Part shown: positions 10,425-25,400 of the stretch, one piece after another
Numbering within the stretch: the first letter of the stretch is position 1
How the letters are laid out: each line of letters starts with the position of its first letter
NCBI GenBank assembly: GCA_016165875.1
Contig: JABBOT010000005.1
Coordinates: 19,785,136 to 19,849,135 of the forward strand
DNA: 64,000 nt
Source: Acanthopleura granulata
Lineage: Eukaryota > Mollusca > Polyplacophora > Chitonida > Chitonidae
Direction of reading: 5' to 3'
The notes under the pieces: generated by a model
What the model saw: the letters and a program-made list of their open reading frames with translations, nothing else
Databases searched by the model: none
Told to the model about the DNA's origin: nothing
Made by a program: the position numbers and the translations under genes

Positions 10425-13400
10425 CTGTCAAAGATGGACACAAAACATTGTCAGACACAGTTAAAAGCTTGTATTAATACAATATCATACATTCGTTTAA
10501 TCAACGAAAAAATTCAAAGGGGGAAAAAAAAAACAGATATATATATATATATATTACACCCATGTCCGACTATATGAAAACTTATGAGGTTCTCTTTTTT
10601 TATAGAGTAAAATGTTACTTTTCACATTTATCACAGAGATCACTCTTACAGCTGGTGGAAAATGGACCATGGCAGAAATCACTACAGCCCACCAATCATC
10701 CTGACGTAAGTCCACAGAAAACACAGCTGGATTTGAACCAGCGATATCATTGGTCATGGGTAGAAACTCTGGACACAGCTAGGTCAATTAGTTAACGCAT
10801 AATGAGTTTCTCTAGTTACAAATTAATGAGCTTTCAGCACCTCACAATGTAGCAGGCTAAAATTAGAGCCAATTCTGGACCACTAGCAACTCTTGTTCTG
10901 CCACAGTCTAAGTCGCATAGATTGTAACTGTGCCTTCGCTTTGAAACAACGTGCCTGCTCAATTAGATTGTAACAGTCTGCCTGCCTGAAAGATTTCAAC
11001 AGTATTCCTGCTCACCTTGATTGTAACCATGCGTTGCTCCATTGGTCTGTTGCTGGTTGTAACCTCTGGTTGGTCCATAGCTACTCTGTTCTTGATTGTA
11101 ATTTCCCATGTTACCTGTGCGCAAAGTTATAACCTGTGTTATCAACCCATGCCAAAGTGTAGCCAGTGTAATCATTAAAACTATTATCAGGTGACATTTC
11201 ATGGTGCAATATTCTGTCCGAAGTCCAAGCACAATCTATGAACCCTTATATATGCCTTTATACCCTTGTGCAGGCCAATTTAGGTTATTTACTTTTAGGG
11301 CTATGTAAGCTATTTAGTCACAGGGCTATATAAGTTTTCACTTAAGGCAAAAATAGTTTTGTAGAATCAGCCCCAAGCATTTAAAGTTAAAACAGCTCAT
11401 AATTGATTACAATAAATCCAAAAATGCTGTACAATATTAGAGGTATAAAGTAAGCACAATTATGAAGTCTTAAATCTTGTGGATTCAGCGCCAGGTTTCT
11501 CTCACAAAGACAATAAAAAGCAATGTGTCGAACAAAAAGTTCTGAAAACCTGCCTCAATGCTGGTAACAGCATGGTACCAGGCATGTTCTTGGGCAGAGA
11601 TCCCATCCAACAGAAATAAAATTTAACATTTAAACCATCTTAAATTTGCGATGTTATCCTTGAAAAAGATGCCAAAAAAAAACCCCAGAAAAACGAGCAG
11701 AAGAAATCCCTACCAAGTATTTGGGGATTGCATCTTTAAAATGCTGACCAACCCAATGGGCTGAGGGAGGCCTAATACTTACCATACTGATTGCCGTAGT
11801 TGTAGCCTGTGTTCTGGGCCACAGACGGGTCTGCGGGTGCAGACTGGCCTTGGAGCGCATTTGCTCCATACCCTCCTGTCAAGAAAACAATAACATTTAG
11901 GTCAATCTTCTTCCAACAGGCTGCTGGATGATGTTACATATGCACTGTCCAGGCAATTATGAGAAAATAACAGCACATTTGGAAATTGTATTATCTAATG
12001 GACAATTGCTTCTATATGTATGTGCAAGCTATAAGCAACACCAACCGTGTACTTTTGGAGCATGCTTGATATACTAAACTACATATTATACATCTAGTGG
12101 CAGTATTCCATCGACTCCTTGTGATGCGTCATCACGTTTGTGCTGTTTTTTTCAAAACACAGTGATGAGAACAGGTCTTTCTGAATAGACTGACATTCAA
12201 TCATCAGAACAAACAGACTGACATTCGATCATCAGAACAGACTGACATTCGATCATCAGAACAACTGTCTGCAATACACGAAGATCTGTCTTCAGAGAAC
12301 TTTTGGCAATTTCCTACATTCACAAACAGAAGTGTAACCTTATGTCCACACTGCTTTTTGTAAAGTATGTTGGTTAGGATAGTAAAATTGGACACACTTC
12401 CATTCGACTACCAAGATCTACCCCAAGAGAAAGAAAGCTGCTAATTAAAACCTTTCATGGCCAATGCTGAAAATAAAACACAGTAACATTTTCTTTTATC
12501 AACAATGTGCATACATTACTCAAGGGAGCCTTTCCTTTTTATGGAAAATGACCTAAAATTTCGTCTATGATTAACTTGCACTATTGTCAGATTCTGAGAA
12601 TTCCAACATTTTTTTTCTGATTTTTGAAATTTATTTTGAAGGTAGGATGACACACCAATGGAATAAAGTTTCAGCCAAAAAAGTGATGTTATACTGACAC
12701 TGCCATTGAACATGTACTTTTCCTTGCAAAATTTCAGGTCATTCACCATGCTAATTAGGTGTATAGCAACCAATGCAGTCACTATTTGCAGCACATACAT
12801 ACTGCACATCGAAAATTGCACAGGACAAGATGTACAGTAGGTTTTCAAATATCAATGGCAAGAAAAAAAAAAAACATGATTTTGCAATTTTATGGACATC
12901 TGATATCCCTCAGATTTCTGTCCAGTTTTGACAAAACATTAGTGGCAGGTGAACAAAACCTAAACTAAAACCAGACAGACCTCTTCCTCCACCCGATCTG
13001 ATTAGAAACACAGATGGAGAGTGAATATTCAGCCAATCTGCACTAGTTCACACAACTATTCAAAATGATAACAAATCTACACCATACCAAAAAAAGAGAA
13101 ATATTAGACCCCAAAACACTATATGAGGGTTGGTTTGAGGAGTTGAAATGTAAATATGTTTCTAACATGTATGTCTTAAGTGACACGGGAAAGCAAATTA
13201 ATTAACTAATGAAGTTAGTTTTGCAACATGTAATGTATGGAAGGTGAAGGAAGCTAACTTATGTACAGCAGTACATCACTGTATTGTCCTGAAGCAAATG
13301 AATTTATCAAGGGCTTATAATGAAATTAATATGGTATTTGATTACTTTTAAATAAAGCTACAGTATCTAGTGGTATATAAAGCTGGAATCACTCGCATCT

Positions 13401-16400
13401 CCAAGCTGTGTCTGTATTCCTCTCAGGGTTAAATCTTTCAATGGGTAAAACAAGTGATGAAAACATGTAAAAACCTGGACTCAAACATGTTTAGTATGGA
13501 TTTAGTAATGGCCTTAAAGCGTGACTAAATGAAACAGGTATTGTTTTGGCCCCACACTGCAGACAGTTTTCAAGGAACTAATACATGAAATGCTAAAGGA
13601 ATATGAAATCTCAGTGAAGAAAAGGTTGTGAAAAAATGAAAAATCTTTTGATTAGACCAAAACACTTTTACTGGTTAGCTGTACAAATCCAGTACCACAA
13701 CTCCTTTTTTTGTGGCTGATTGCTTTTGATTACAATCCTTTCATCTAAACTTGCTGCCCGTTGTCCTCAAGGGAGGTAATCATGTACACATTTTCGTTCT
13801 TATGAAATGCTAGCCTTAATATGGTATTTCTTGTACCTTAGCAAGAAAATCAAAGTTTTAGTCAAGCACTCACGGTATCATAATTACCTCCCCTTCTCAG
13901 AACCCTGAACAGGATTGGAAGTTACAGATTCAAAATCCCTTCTAGAAACAAAGACAATGCATAAAGTGAAGTACAGAGTAGTCACGATCTGACCGTGTAC
14001 AAACCCAGCCTGGAGACCAGCGAGTGATTAGCTATCCTGGGGTCATTACCTGGGCCAGGGGGTGGAGCATGTTGAGCATAAGGCTCCGGACGGGGGGGCA
14101 TCGGTGACGAGTGTGGCTGCGACTGCGGCGGGCCGTACGACTGGCCGTAGCCTGGGCCTGAGGGTGGCATGTTCTGACCATGAGGGGCCTGGTGTCCTGA
14201 ACAAGTGAACAAAAAGTCTAGCTCTTCAGTCAGTCAAAAACTGTTCTCCCATACCACAAAAATGTGGGAATATACAGCAGAATATCCACTATTTCTTTTT
14301 TCTTTTACTTCTATTTAGCTGCTGAAATGCCCTCACTGAACCAAACCTGAATGTCTTAGCTGAAGATCCTAATCAATAAAGTGCAAAGTAGCCACCTGCA
14401 TGCAAACTGAAAACAAGCACTGAAACTCCGCATTACACAAACTTTTTCCTTTGACAACAGAAAGTCAGCAAAATACACCACCATATGTCATATGTGCAAC
14501 ATCACCAGCTATGCTATGGCTTTATGGGTGAAGTATGTGCGAATGCATTAACATGCAGGCTGAGAGGTCTACTGCTTCGTTGTCTTCCACAACACCTGGC
14601 TGAACACCTAATGAAGCCAAGACAGAAACGACTGAAAAATTTTTAAAAAAACTTCCAACATTTGACAGAAAACCCACACAAGCTTCTACACTTTTCATTT
14701 ACAGGACAAACAGGCCACAAAAACATATGAGCTTCATGCGCAGCATCAAACACCAGCAGCTGGCTTTGGAGTAGAGAAATCTGGAGCCAACCCAACATGC
14801 GAGATGGCCTTTAAAACAATATGTACAAATGCAAAGCAATACATTATGCTGCAGACAAATATTTTTGACTGGTCTCACTATTCATGTTGATGCATGTGAC
14901 TGTGAAAGCATGTGCAAAAAAAAAAGTCGCATGTTCCTAAATTTTTTGCTACAAAAATAGGGAGAAATACAAAACCTTGAATATGGATAGCTACAGCATT
15001 GCCCTCCACATATATATATACCAACATTACTATTCACAGCTAAGTGTTTAACACTCTCTAATCAGACAAAACAAAGACTGTAACAAATATGAATCTACAC
15101 AAAAACAGACATACAGACAACTTTTGAACCATCACACTGCCTTTGTCGCTTCTACCTCCACCAAGGGAACTCTGCTTACCCAATCAGGCTTATTTATCTC
15201 CAGTGTACATGATCTACCACTTAACCACAAAATTGCTACAGATTTCTAAGGTTTGTAAAATAATGAACGGGGGTTTTCAAAAAATGTCCACAGTATGTTT
15301 TTTTATTTATCTGATTGTTGTTTTAGAGTTTATACTATGGTCAGTTTTATGGGTGGAGGAAACAGGAGTGTCCTGTGTAAGCCGATGAACTTAAGCAAGC
15401 TATTGACAAACATTTCCTACACATGATGCACAGATATGCACACCATCACTTTTTTATTTATTTATTTGTTTGATTGGTATTTTATGCCATACTGAAGAAT
15501 TTTTCACTTATACGACGGAGGCCAGTATTATGGTAGGGGGTAATTGGGCAGAGCCCAGGGGAAAACCCACGTCCATCCGCAGGTTGCTGGCAGATCTTCA
15601 CACGTACGGCACGAGCTCGACTTGAACTCACAGCGACCGTATTGGTGGGAGGCTTCTGGGTCATTGCACTGCGTTCACAGAGCCACGGAAGCCTCCATAA
15701 CTTTTTTTAAGGATTATCACCATATGGAAAATAAAACAGTATTATATGAAGCTGATCACATCTAATAATATTTCTCATACACTAAACTGTTTGAAGCAGC
15801 CAGGTTAATCTTCAGGCCTCTAAACAGTGGTTTCCAAGCAAGATTTATAACTTGATTTCAAAAACAATCACAAAACGTGTCGGTTATACATATACATTAT
15901 GTACTTTATGTACGTTATGTACTATAACAACCTGCTTCGTGAGTAAATCAAGGAAAACACTTTAATTCTTAGACTCTCCGAAACTGCAGTGGAGTTAAAC
16001 CTGACATGATTATTCCACTTTTAACCCTCTGGGTTTAATGCAGACAACCTGAGTTGTACATGTACCTTACCAACTGGGTCAGGGAGAGATATACACTACA
16101 TAAACCAAATTTTAATTTCTTAGATTTAATTCTATACGTAGTGACACAGAACACATCATATAAAAAGTGGAAAAAAAACCACAAGATGTTTTATTTGTGT
16201 CATATTTCTGCATTCCCTTACCAGGGCTCCAAGTCTGAGACCAAGGAAACTTGCAAGAAACCACACCAAATTCTGTGATCTTGTGTACCCGCCTCAAACC
16301 AAGGCAATGCGTAAGATGCCAAGAACCTGAGGAAACTTACATGAAACCATACCAGGTATGGGTTCAAGCAAGTTTCCTCAGTGAGGCAGTGCAGTAAGCT

Positions 16401-19400
16401 GTCAAAAGCTCAAGGAAAGCTGCATGAAAACATACATGTACAAGGTACTTTGGGCATATGATTGCACATTCCTGCATCACCCAAGGCAACGTGACAAGCT
16501 ACCACATGTCCAAGAAAATCCAACAAAAAATCTTGTGATATAACCTATCCTTGGCCCCACTCTTTACTTCTGGAAAATGTATTTTCACTCTGGATTGAAG
16601 TTGCAATTGTCTTACCATAATCTCCAAACAACTGCTGAGCTGGTCCCCCTTGGGGCTGCTGCTGTGGAGGCTGGCTCTGGGGCGGTGAGCTGTACCCCCC
16701 GGGAGCTCCCTGGGGCTGGCCGTACCCATAGTTCCCAGCATTAGGTCCCTGGGGTGGGGACTGTGCTTGTGGAGTCTGTTGAGGTTGCCCGCCCCACTGC
16801 TGAGGTGGGCCCTGGGGAGGACCCTGGAAGTTGCCCTGGTTCGCATAGCCACCTGAAAGGTAACATACCAGGTCGCATTATGATACAAGATGTTCTTGCA
16901 GGCCACAGCGAATTCTTATACACAGAAAGTCAGTACAATGCAAACTACAAGTTCATATCAAATTCAACACCAAAAGTTTTCACCAAAGATTACAAGTTAT
17001 ACTTATGGAAAACCTCATGTGTTACAGTTTCCTGAAATGTGCACTTGTAACTGTTTGTAGACAAACTTTACACCTTCACGTAAAAAACAAACACACTAAC
17101 TGAAAAATCACTGTAACATGTGGCACCTTGGATGACTGGCTACATGTTATCTGATGAACGTAATCTAAGAAACCCATAAATATGTGGTAAAACACAATGG
17201 CTTTGTATTTCGCGAACACTACATGTAATGTCAGAATTCATATAGTTCTATACGCCAAATTTTACCCAACAGCCGTGCAGTCGGTAAATCAGGAAGAACT
17301 GAAGGCCATCAAATCTGGTATCACAGAATTATTACATCTGAACTCCCTCAATGCCTTTTATATTTGATCATTTCAATATTTATCCTTTTCTACTCGAGGC
17401 TGATTTGAAGACAATGCATCCCTGAATGTGGAAGTTATTGGTACTGTATGTTAAGTGAGCCAGTCAGCATCGATTTTTTACGCTATTAACCTGTCCAAAC
17501 AAAATCTCCTTACGTGTACATTATAAGCTAAAATAATCACAAAGCCGTTGAGTTCTACCACAATAAATCTATAAAAAAGTAATAACTACTGATTAATGAC
17601 AAAGAAATAAGTAACCAAATAACCCACCACCTTAGTTCTATATTTCTGATTGGAATATAGATTAGCTATAAATACAAACACAAATTAAAGACAAAGAACA
17701 CTACATGTACCAAGTTACATGTAAGTAATGGTTTACACTTTATGGGCGCCAACAACTTTCATTTCACCAAAAAAATCAATCTAAAGAGTGTCTCCTGCAG
17801 AGACTGGATGAAGTTGTATCTCCCTTGTCAGAAACTTGACACCAATTTCTAGTTTTGGTTTAGTGATAAAATGACAATAATGAACACTAGTGGGACTCCA
17901 TGTGTGGTAAGATAATGACTAGTAGACATAATTAGGCAATTCCTAAAAAATTCCTTGTTGTGCATATCCTGGTCCTATCAGAAAGACACATTACAGCAGT
18001 AGTTAACTTATTCTCGCTAATAAAGATAAGGTTTTAAAAAAATTCTAAAATAAGATCAATCAACAAAGCCGGTTATGTCCAATGAACATCTTTAATGATG
18101 GCGTTCAAAAATACCACGTACATAGATGTACACTATACCCTCTCAGATCCACATACTACATGAATGTGTTCATCTATTCACCACACTGCCATGTAAAAGC
18201 TAAATGCAGACTGCTGGAATAAAGTGCCACCGTGAGAGTGCACATCAGCAGTAACCACATGTAAACTGTATCTGCTATAAGTACATGCGTTCCTTTGAAT
18301 ATTGCACACCAAATACATACTGAACAAATTAAACCATCTTTGAGCACATGTCACTTAACATTTTTGGCACTGGCATGAAATTACAGGGTTCGTGAGATAC
18401 TGATTTAGCTTCTTTGGATTAAACACGATCACCTCCATCACCTCTTTTAATCCTTGACAATATCTTACTTCATAGCTAACGAGCAATTGGACCTTCAGCT
18501 ACATGTAACTTATCTAGGATCTCATGTTGATCTTGATTGCTGGTGGACAGCACACACCATTCTGGAATCACCAATGGGGGCAAATCTGGCTGTATCGTCT
18601 AATGCTTTGTAAAGTCCCAAATATTACATTTATCATCCTCTAATAGTGGACAATTTTTCACAGAAGGGGAGGGGGGGGATATGAAACAATCTGGCATGTC
18701 TGCAGAATTGCTACCTTAAAAGTTATAGGTACCATGTATTTTGATTTTTAAGAAAACTATGATTGAATTGTTGCAGTTTAATGAGAAATGGATGTATCAG
18801 TCATGCTCCAATCCAACAACTGGTTCAAAGTGACATTCCCCAAATGTGGAAAAGCGAAACTGGCAGCAATATACAGAGCCTTAGTATGTTGGCCTTATAA
18901 TTCAGGCTTCTTTATTAAATGGGAAGTAATAACCAAATCTTACAGAAAGTGCTAAGAGGTATTCAACAGGATCATACAAATTTTTGTCCAGATTGCTTCA
19001 TGCTCCAACTGTGACCATACAGTGCATAGTTCTGGGACGTTAGTGACAGAAATGGTTAAAAGAGCAGAGAAGAAGGCATGCAAAACTTGACTAGACCAGT
19101 ATCTACACACTGAGGATAGCATACCCATATGAGACGGCCCCTGAGGCATTGAATTCTGCATCCACCCGCCTGAAATTAATCCCCTAATATATCAGCCAGA
19201 GCTTAAAGAATCAACCAGCAAATATCACAAATTTCAATGATCTATATTACTGCATTTGACCTAATATTTCACCACATGAAAGGACTACATTTAAATGACC
19301 CTTTTTGTCTGATTCTGAGATCTCTTTGGTCTTTTGAAATTTGAAAGGTGCAATGATATCCTATTGGAAATATGTCAGTTTCAGCACAATAAATGGCATT

Positions 19401-22400
19401 AAAATAACAGCCTCTAAAAATGCACTTGCTCTAGTGAGTTTTGAGAACAAATACAGACTATCCTTTTTTCATATATCAGTAACTACATAGGTCTATGCAT
19501 CCTTTAGAGGACAACTGTGACTTAAGTCATACAAATCACATGACTTAGCTGTATCAATCAGACATGCTTACTTTGCATCAACAACTAAATTAAATGCTTA
19601 ATGCTTTGTAGTTAGCAGGATGGGCTGACTTGTCTGCCTACCACCTGTTATCTGTATGAAACTGTACACTGTCATTATGTTAAACTGTTTTTTGGGGCAG
19701 TAAATTTTCTTTCATTTTCAACTAATAATGAATCATGGACGAGAACAATGTAAGTTCAGTTCTGAACATGATGGAGGCAGACAAAATTTGCTCTTCCTGT
19801 TCGGGGCGTAATTATTTGGACATACAATTGCAAGGCTAGAAATGTTCACTTAAACTGAATATCTTGGATTTGCTCAGAATAAGAGAGTTAAATTCCCTCT
19901 GTTTCAAAGTAAAGTTTTATTCTGCTACATTAACGATACTAAAATCATTGGACAGCAGAATTAAAATTTCAATGCTTACGCCAAAGACTTTTTTTTTGTT
20001 TGTATCCAATTTTTTGAAATGACAATAGTTAAGTGAACAATCAAGCCTGAACGAGGTTAGTTCAAACTAAGTAAAGTTTTGTAAAATTTAACATGGCTAC
20101 TAAGTGCAACTTCTATCATAATTATCATATTATAATTTTAAAACCTGCAGGTAACAGACTGTATACCAACTGAAGACACACTATACAAACTGTATTTCTG
20201 CATTGTGGCATGCTCACCTTGGTTGCCCATATTTGGCTGTTGTCCCCAGCCCCCTTGTTGATATCCACCCTGGAACTGATTGAAGCCGCCCTGGTTGAAG
20301 TCCTGGTAGCCACCCATTCCACCGGGACCCTGGAAGGGGCCACCACCTGGTGGTCCAGAGTTCTGGTTCCACTGTCCGCCCCCAGGTGGGCCCCAGGGAC
20401 CGCTGCCACCGCCACCACCCTGTTTTCCGTCTCTTGGTTCTGCTCTCTTACATTCCACCTTTAATCAAAAACCAAACAACATTCAGAGATGGCTGGCAAG
20501 GTGTATACAATGAATTTAGGTAGGGCCGGAAAAATCCAGTTCTTCTAGTGACATTCACTGTCGATCAAAAGCTCTTAAGCATCACTATTGTGTTAAATTT
20601 CTCTTTTTCATTGGTACCCATTAGAGATATTCCAAGAAAAGCAAATTTACTTTTCCCTTGAAATAAAGCAAGTGCAGACCAGTTGCTACATAACGGCACA
20701 CCTTAGTTCCCAGGACGATAAATTACATTATTTACCCGATCATCTAACTATTCAATGGTTGGTACATACACCTGGCGCAATGCAATATGTTCAAGGACTT
20801 AGCTGCACATAAGCCACACATGCAAACGAACTATTCAAGTCATACCTGTCCATTCGGTGCACATTACCCAATGTTGCACATGTATATCTGTAAATTCTAT
20901 TCCTTAAATCTTACACACGCATTACACGTACCATAACTGTTAGCAGTTGTATAACTTACACATACAGTGCATCACTAATGATCAAATGTGTGTTGTGCAC
21001 AACGAGTGTTAGCCATAGCACAGGTACAATGTACACTTCCAGCTAAGCCCAAGGTGAACCAGGGTATCAAATCAAGGTACCAAAGAAAATTACGGTAACT
21101 ATACTCATTTCAATGTAACTACGTGTATAGCCACAAGCATCTGGCCATTCGCATAGCCAGTGCAGTAATGTTTCTAGATGAATAAAGCTAATTTTAATTG
21201 TAATGCAAGAATTGGATTTTTAACCCATACTGCTGTGGAAAGAAAAAGACAAAGACATAGATAAAACAAATATTATTTCATACTTTAACATACAAGCCTT
21301 TTAACCAAGTACATACTGAATTATAATATAGGCAAGTGTAAAATACCGTTTTTTCTTAAAAATTTAAGTTATGCTTAAATCACATGTATAATGTATACCA
21401 GTACATGCAAAACATATCTAAATACACATACCCATATCGTCATAATTTGTTCACATAACCACTAAAGAAATGCATTACATTATTCATTTAATATTTAATA
21501 AGTAGCATTAAATTCTACATGTATGTAAATAATACCAAATTGAAACAATTTCCTTAACAACCAAGGCAAGTAATGTAAATAACGATAACTCCACCTGTTT
21601 GTTGCTAACATCCACAAAGCGATCCTTGCAAACTGCTTCAACGCTTTCCTCACTCTCGAATGTCAAAAACCCAAAGCCTAGTGCCCAAATAATGGTAATG
21701 AAGATTACATCAATATGAGACCAGTCTCTATGGTAGGCCCAGGTTCGGTGTTCTTGGCAAAGCTCAGACGAACAAAAACCTTCACAAATTCTCCTCTACA
21801 GGTAAGTAATATCACCATATAAACCAGTTCTCTGTCTATTTCTCAGGCAGCTCCCTTGCATGACAGAAGACGTAAGTGCAGTTACTGTGATTAGTAATGC
21901 TATCACTAAGTCTGACTTAAATCATGTACACCTGTTACAGGTATTAAAATATTACACTCTAAAAGCAAGCAGTAAGCTCAATAAACACCTACATGTTGAA
22001 AACCTAAGATGTTGCCATTATTAGTGGGAAAATTGCTGAGTTTCAACATGTTGAAAAATTCAACAAAAAATAATCAGATTTCTTAAGGAGGAAATCCTCA
22101 AATACACCCAACTAAAAGCATGCATTTTCCAGCACAAATCATACCTTAAGTTACTTTGAAATGGAACAAAAATACATGTTCAGAACACGTCACAAGGTTA
22201 TCTAGATACAAACGCATGCTAAGTCCTACCTAACTGTTCAACTTAACTTTGTGCTACTCAGATTACCAAAAAGTTCAAGATAAAAATTAACCTGATTAGA
22301 AATAAAGACCATTGAAAAACGAATAGTTCTGAAACAATTAACTAAGTCAGCCATGGTAAAATCCACATGGCTATAATCTGGATTTAAATGAGCTGCACCC

Positions 22401-25400
22401 CAGATATTCGTGAGCTTTGCCAAGCAAACAGCAACCAGAGTGTGGATCTATCTCAACTTAACTATAATAAAGAGAAAGCATAAAGTGTAAGACATAGGTC
22501 AACATATAATAATACATGGAGCTGCAGTGAATAAAAACAGCTGGAGTGGTCAATAAAAACCTGGCATATTTCAGATGTTTGTATTTTCAGACCATGCAAG
22601 ACATTTTTCTCTTTACCGAGAACTGGAAAAAAAAAATCAGCCACCGTTTTAATTACACAGCTGTTTTTATATGACTGCAGCAACAAGTAGAGAACTTTAC
22701 AAAATATATGTTCATGTATGCACAGCATACATATGCTAAACTGCAAATAGTACAACAGTTTTAAAATCTCAACAAAACAGATCTTACATTTTTAAGTGTA
22801 CAGATTTAAGACATTTACATGTCAAACATTCTTCACAGAACAATTCAAACATTCACATCCATATAAATGCAAGTATGAATTCGTAAAAGGTTTCACTAAT
22901 AACTGTCAGTGATGCAGTAGTTTTCATGGACTGCCTGAAATTAAGTTTCTCCGACCTCAACTACTTTTATATATCTTTGCTATAAATGCAGACGGTAAGG
23001 TTGAATAATTACTGAGTATACAAGACTACTTGTACTTGTCCAACTTTATCCACTATCATATATGTTAATTTAGCCAAGACACGAGTACCCTGGCTAGGAA
23101 CACTTCACATGTATATACAAACTGGTGAAATGAGCGGAGACAGCAGAATAATATAAGCAATTCACTGTGCTATGACACCTAAGATTTAGAATAAAAGCTA
23201 CGTTTAGAATGATTGATTATGCCTGGATGCCACACGGATGGCAAACTCTCAGCCACATTAGAGTAAAATTTCAGTTTGGCTTTAGGAACCATAACCGACC
23301 ATGCCCAGTTGCAAGAAATTTTGGTTTTACAGCATAACTAGCTAACAAAACTACTGGCTTATCAGGTTGAAAAAAATTGGTCAAGATTCAGGACCTCGAT
23401 TTCCATTTCCCATTTGATGTGCGCTAATAATACAGCCATAAATGTTGTAAGTTGCACACATGATACTATGCTGCCAGTAAACGTTTTATTTCGCATGGAT
23501 GACACGAGGTATAATCTTCGAATTGATAATCCGCAGAATACCCTTTTATTGGTAACCAATAGTTAACCATATAACCTCATCACGACCACAGCAAACCACA
23601 GGTCCAGATACGTGTAGAATTTGTAGAAAGTTAACTATGGAGGTGAGTAAGTGTTAAAGATCAACAATTACATGAAGGTATCTCACAACAGATGACAATA
23701 CTACTGTCGACATTGAGTGCTGAACATCTTTAAAATTTTAGTTGACGTCAACTGTATAAAAGCAAAACTGCTCACTGAAGCCACTCAAGTCAGGAAATCA
23801 TCAAAAGGTAATGTGATTTTCAAGTTAAATTTTACAATTACATCATAATTTTAATATTTATTTAAAGTAGAGACTAACATGCAGCACCACATACAAAACT
23901 GAACTTAGATAAGGATCGGAAAGCATTTCAAGTGATGCCCTCATATTTAGTAAATCCACTTGTTTTCCAGAAAGTACGTAAGATTGTACAGATTAAATAT
24001 GATTTATGAAAAAATTACTATAGCTCTAGGCTATCTCTGCATTAGTTTTGCCATATTAAGACAACGGTCACTCATGGAATAATCACAGGGATTTACACTT
24101 ATTTTAAATCGCTAATTAACGCATACTGAGTGAACGTTTTGAAAATCTCAGCTTGGCTGCAGAGTAAGTCTCGTAAGAATGCACACAAATTTCCAATGCT
24201 TACCAGGAAAAACAAATCCATTGAACACTGATGTGACAAAATGCCATCTAACGACAGCTAATAATCATTAATCATCAATTAATTATTAACAATCATACAT
24301 ACAATAGGTCTCACATCTCTTACCTCGAGATCTCTTCCTCTGTTGATCATACATGATAACCACCTCTGTCACCTGTGAAATAAAACACAGTTGTAGTCCT
24401 TTCTTCAGTGATAAAGCAGGTTTCTCTGAAGGTTAGGTAGCAAGAGCTTTCACTCAGGGCTTTTCTTCCAATATCACTTTATCTGGTGTCATAATCTTTC
24501 CACAAATCCCTAAAATAAACTAGCTTTTTGTCACTAGCATCACATTCTTTCATCAACAAAATATTTGAATGGTGCTTTCTTCCTTTGCAGATTCAACAGA
24601 TTGATTAATTTAACATTTCACTTGTACCACTTTGGCCAAATTCATGAGTGGAGGAACCTACCTTTGGTAACTTGCTCACACATTTCCCCCCCGACATGTG
24701 ATTTGGATTTTCACCCACATAACTAACTTAATGTCAGAATACTGATGGACACCAAATGATCTCCGGTAAACTTAACTCCAGGCCAGGTACATATAAACTG
24801 CCTTGTTGATCGACTGCTTATTTTCCTGATTATTCAAGAAATCAATCAAACCAACATCTTGTGCATAAAATAAGAATACGGACGAGCAGTTCAACCGCAT
24901 GGTCCAGTCTAGGTTGATAAAAAAGTCTCGTACAAGAACAAGGCGAATGAGTCACCTTTCCATATCTTGAAAAGGCCATTTTAAGAGTGTCTTCATCAGC
25001 ACTGTTGGGCAAACCGCCCACAAAGATCTTCCTGCTTTTGTCTCCACCCCCTCTCATGCCGCCGCCGCCGCCGCCGCCACCCTGTAAGGCAACAACTGTC
25101 AAGTTCAACCAGTGGTTTTTCACGGGTGTTTTGAGACCACTAAATACAGTAACAATTGATCTATGATCAACTTGATAATTGCCTTGCCAGTTAAGTTCTA
25201 GTTCCCATGTAGTCACAAGAGAATCAGATTTTTCTTCTATTAATTGCAAATCCATTTTTTTTTTACTCCTTTCCAAGCAATACTCTTGTGAATTCTTGAA
25301 GCTTCCAATACAAAGACATACCCCCATGCCATCACTGTTTCTCATACGATTCTGCTGTGCAGCTTTAGGGTTACAAGCCTTGGGGTCCACCTGAAACATA

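Noticed and set aside
12983..13004. Possible 22-nt DAZAP1-like mini-exon
   Set aside because: The donor would be GTCTGT and the encoded residues (VEEE-type) do not fit the Gly/Gln/Tyr tail.
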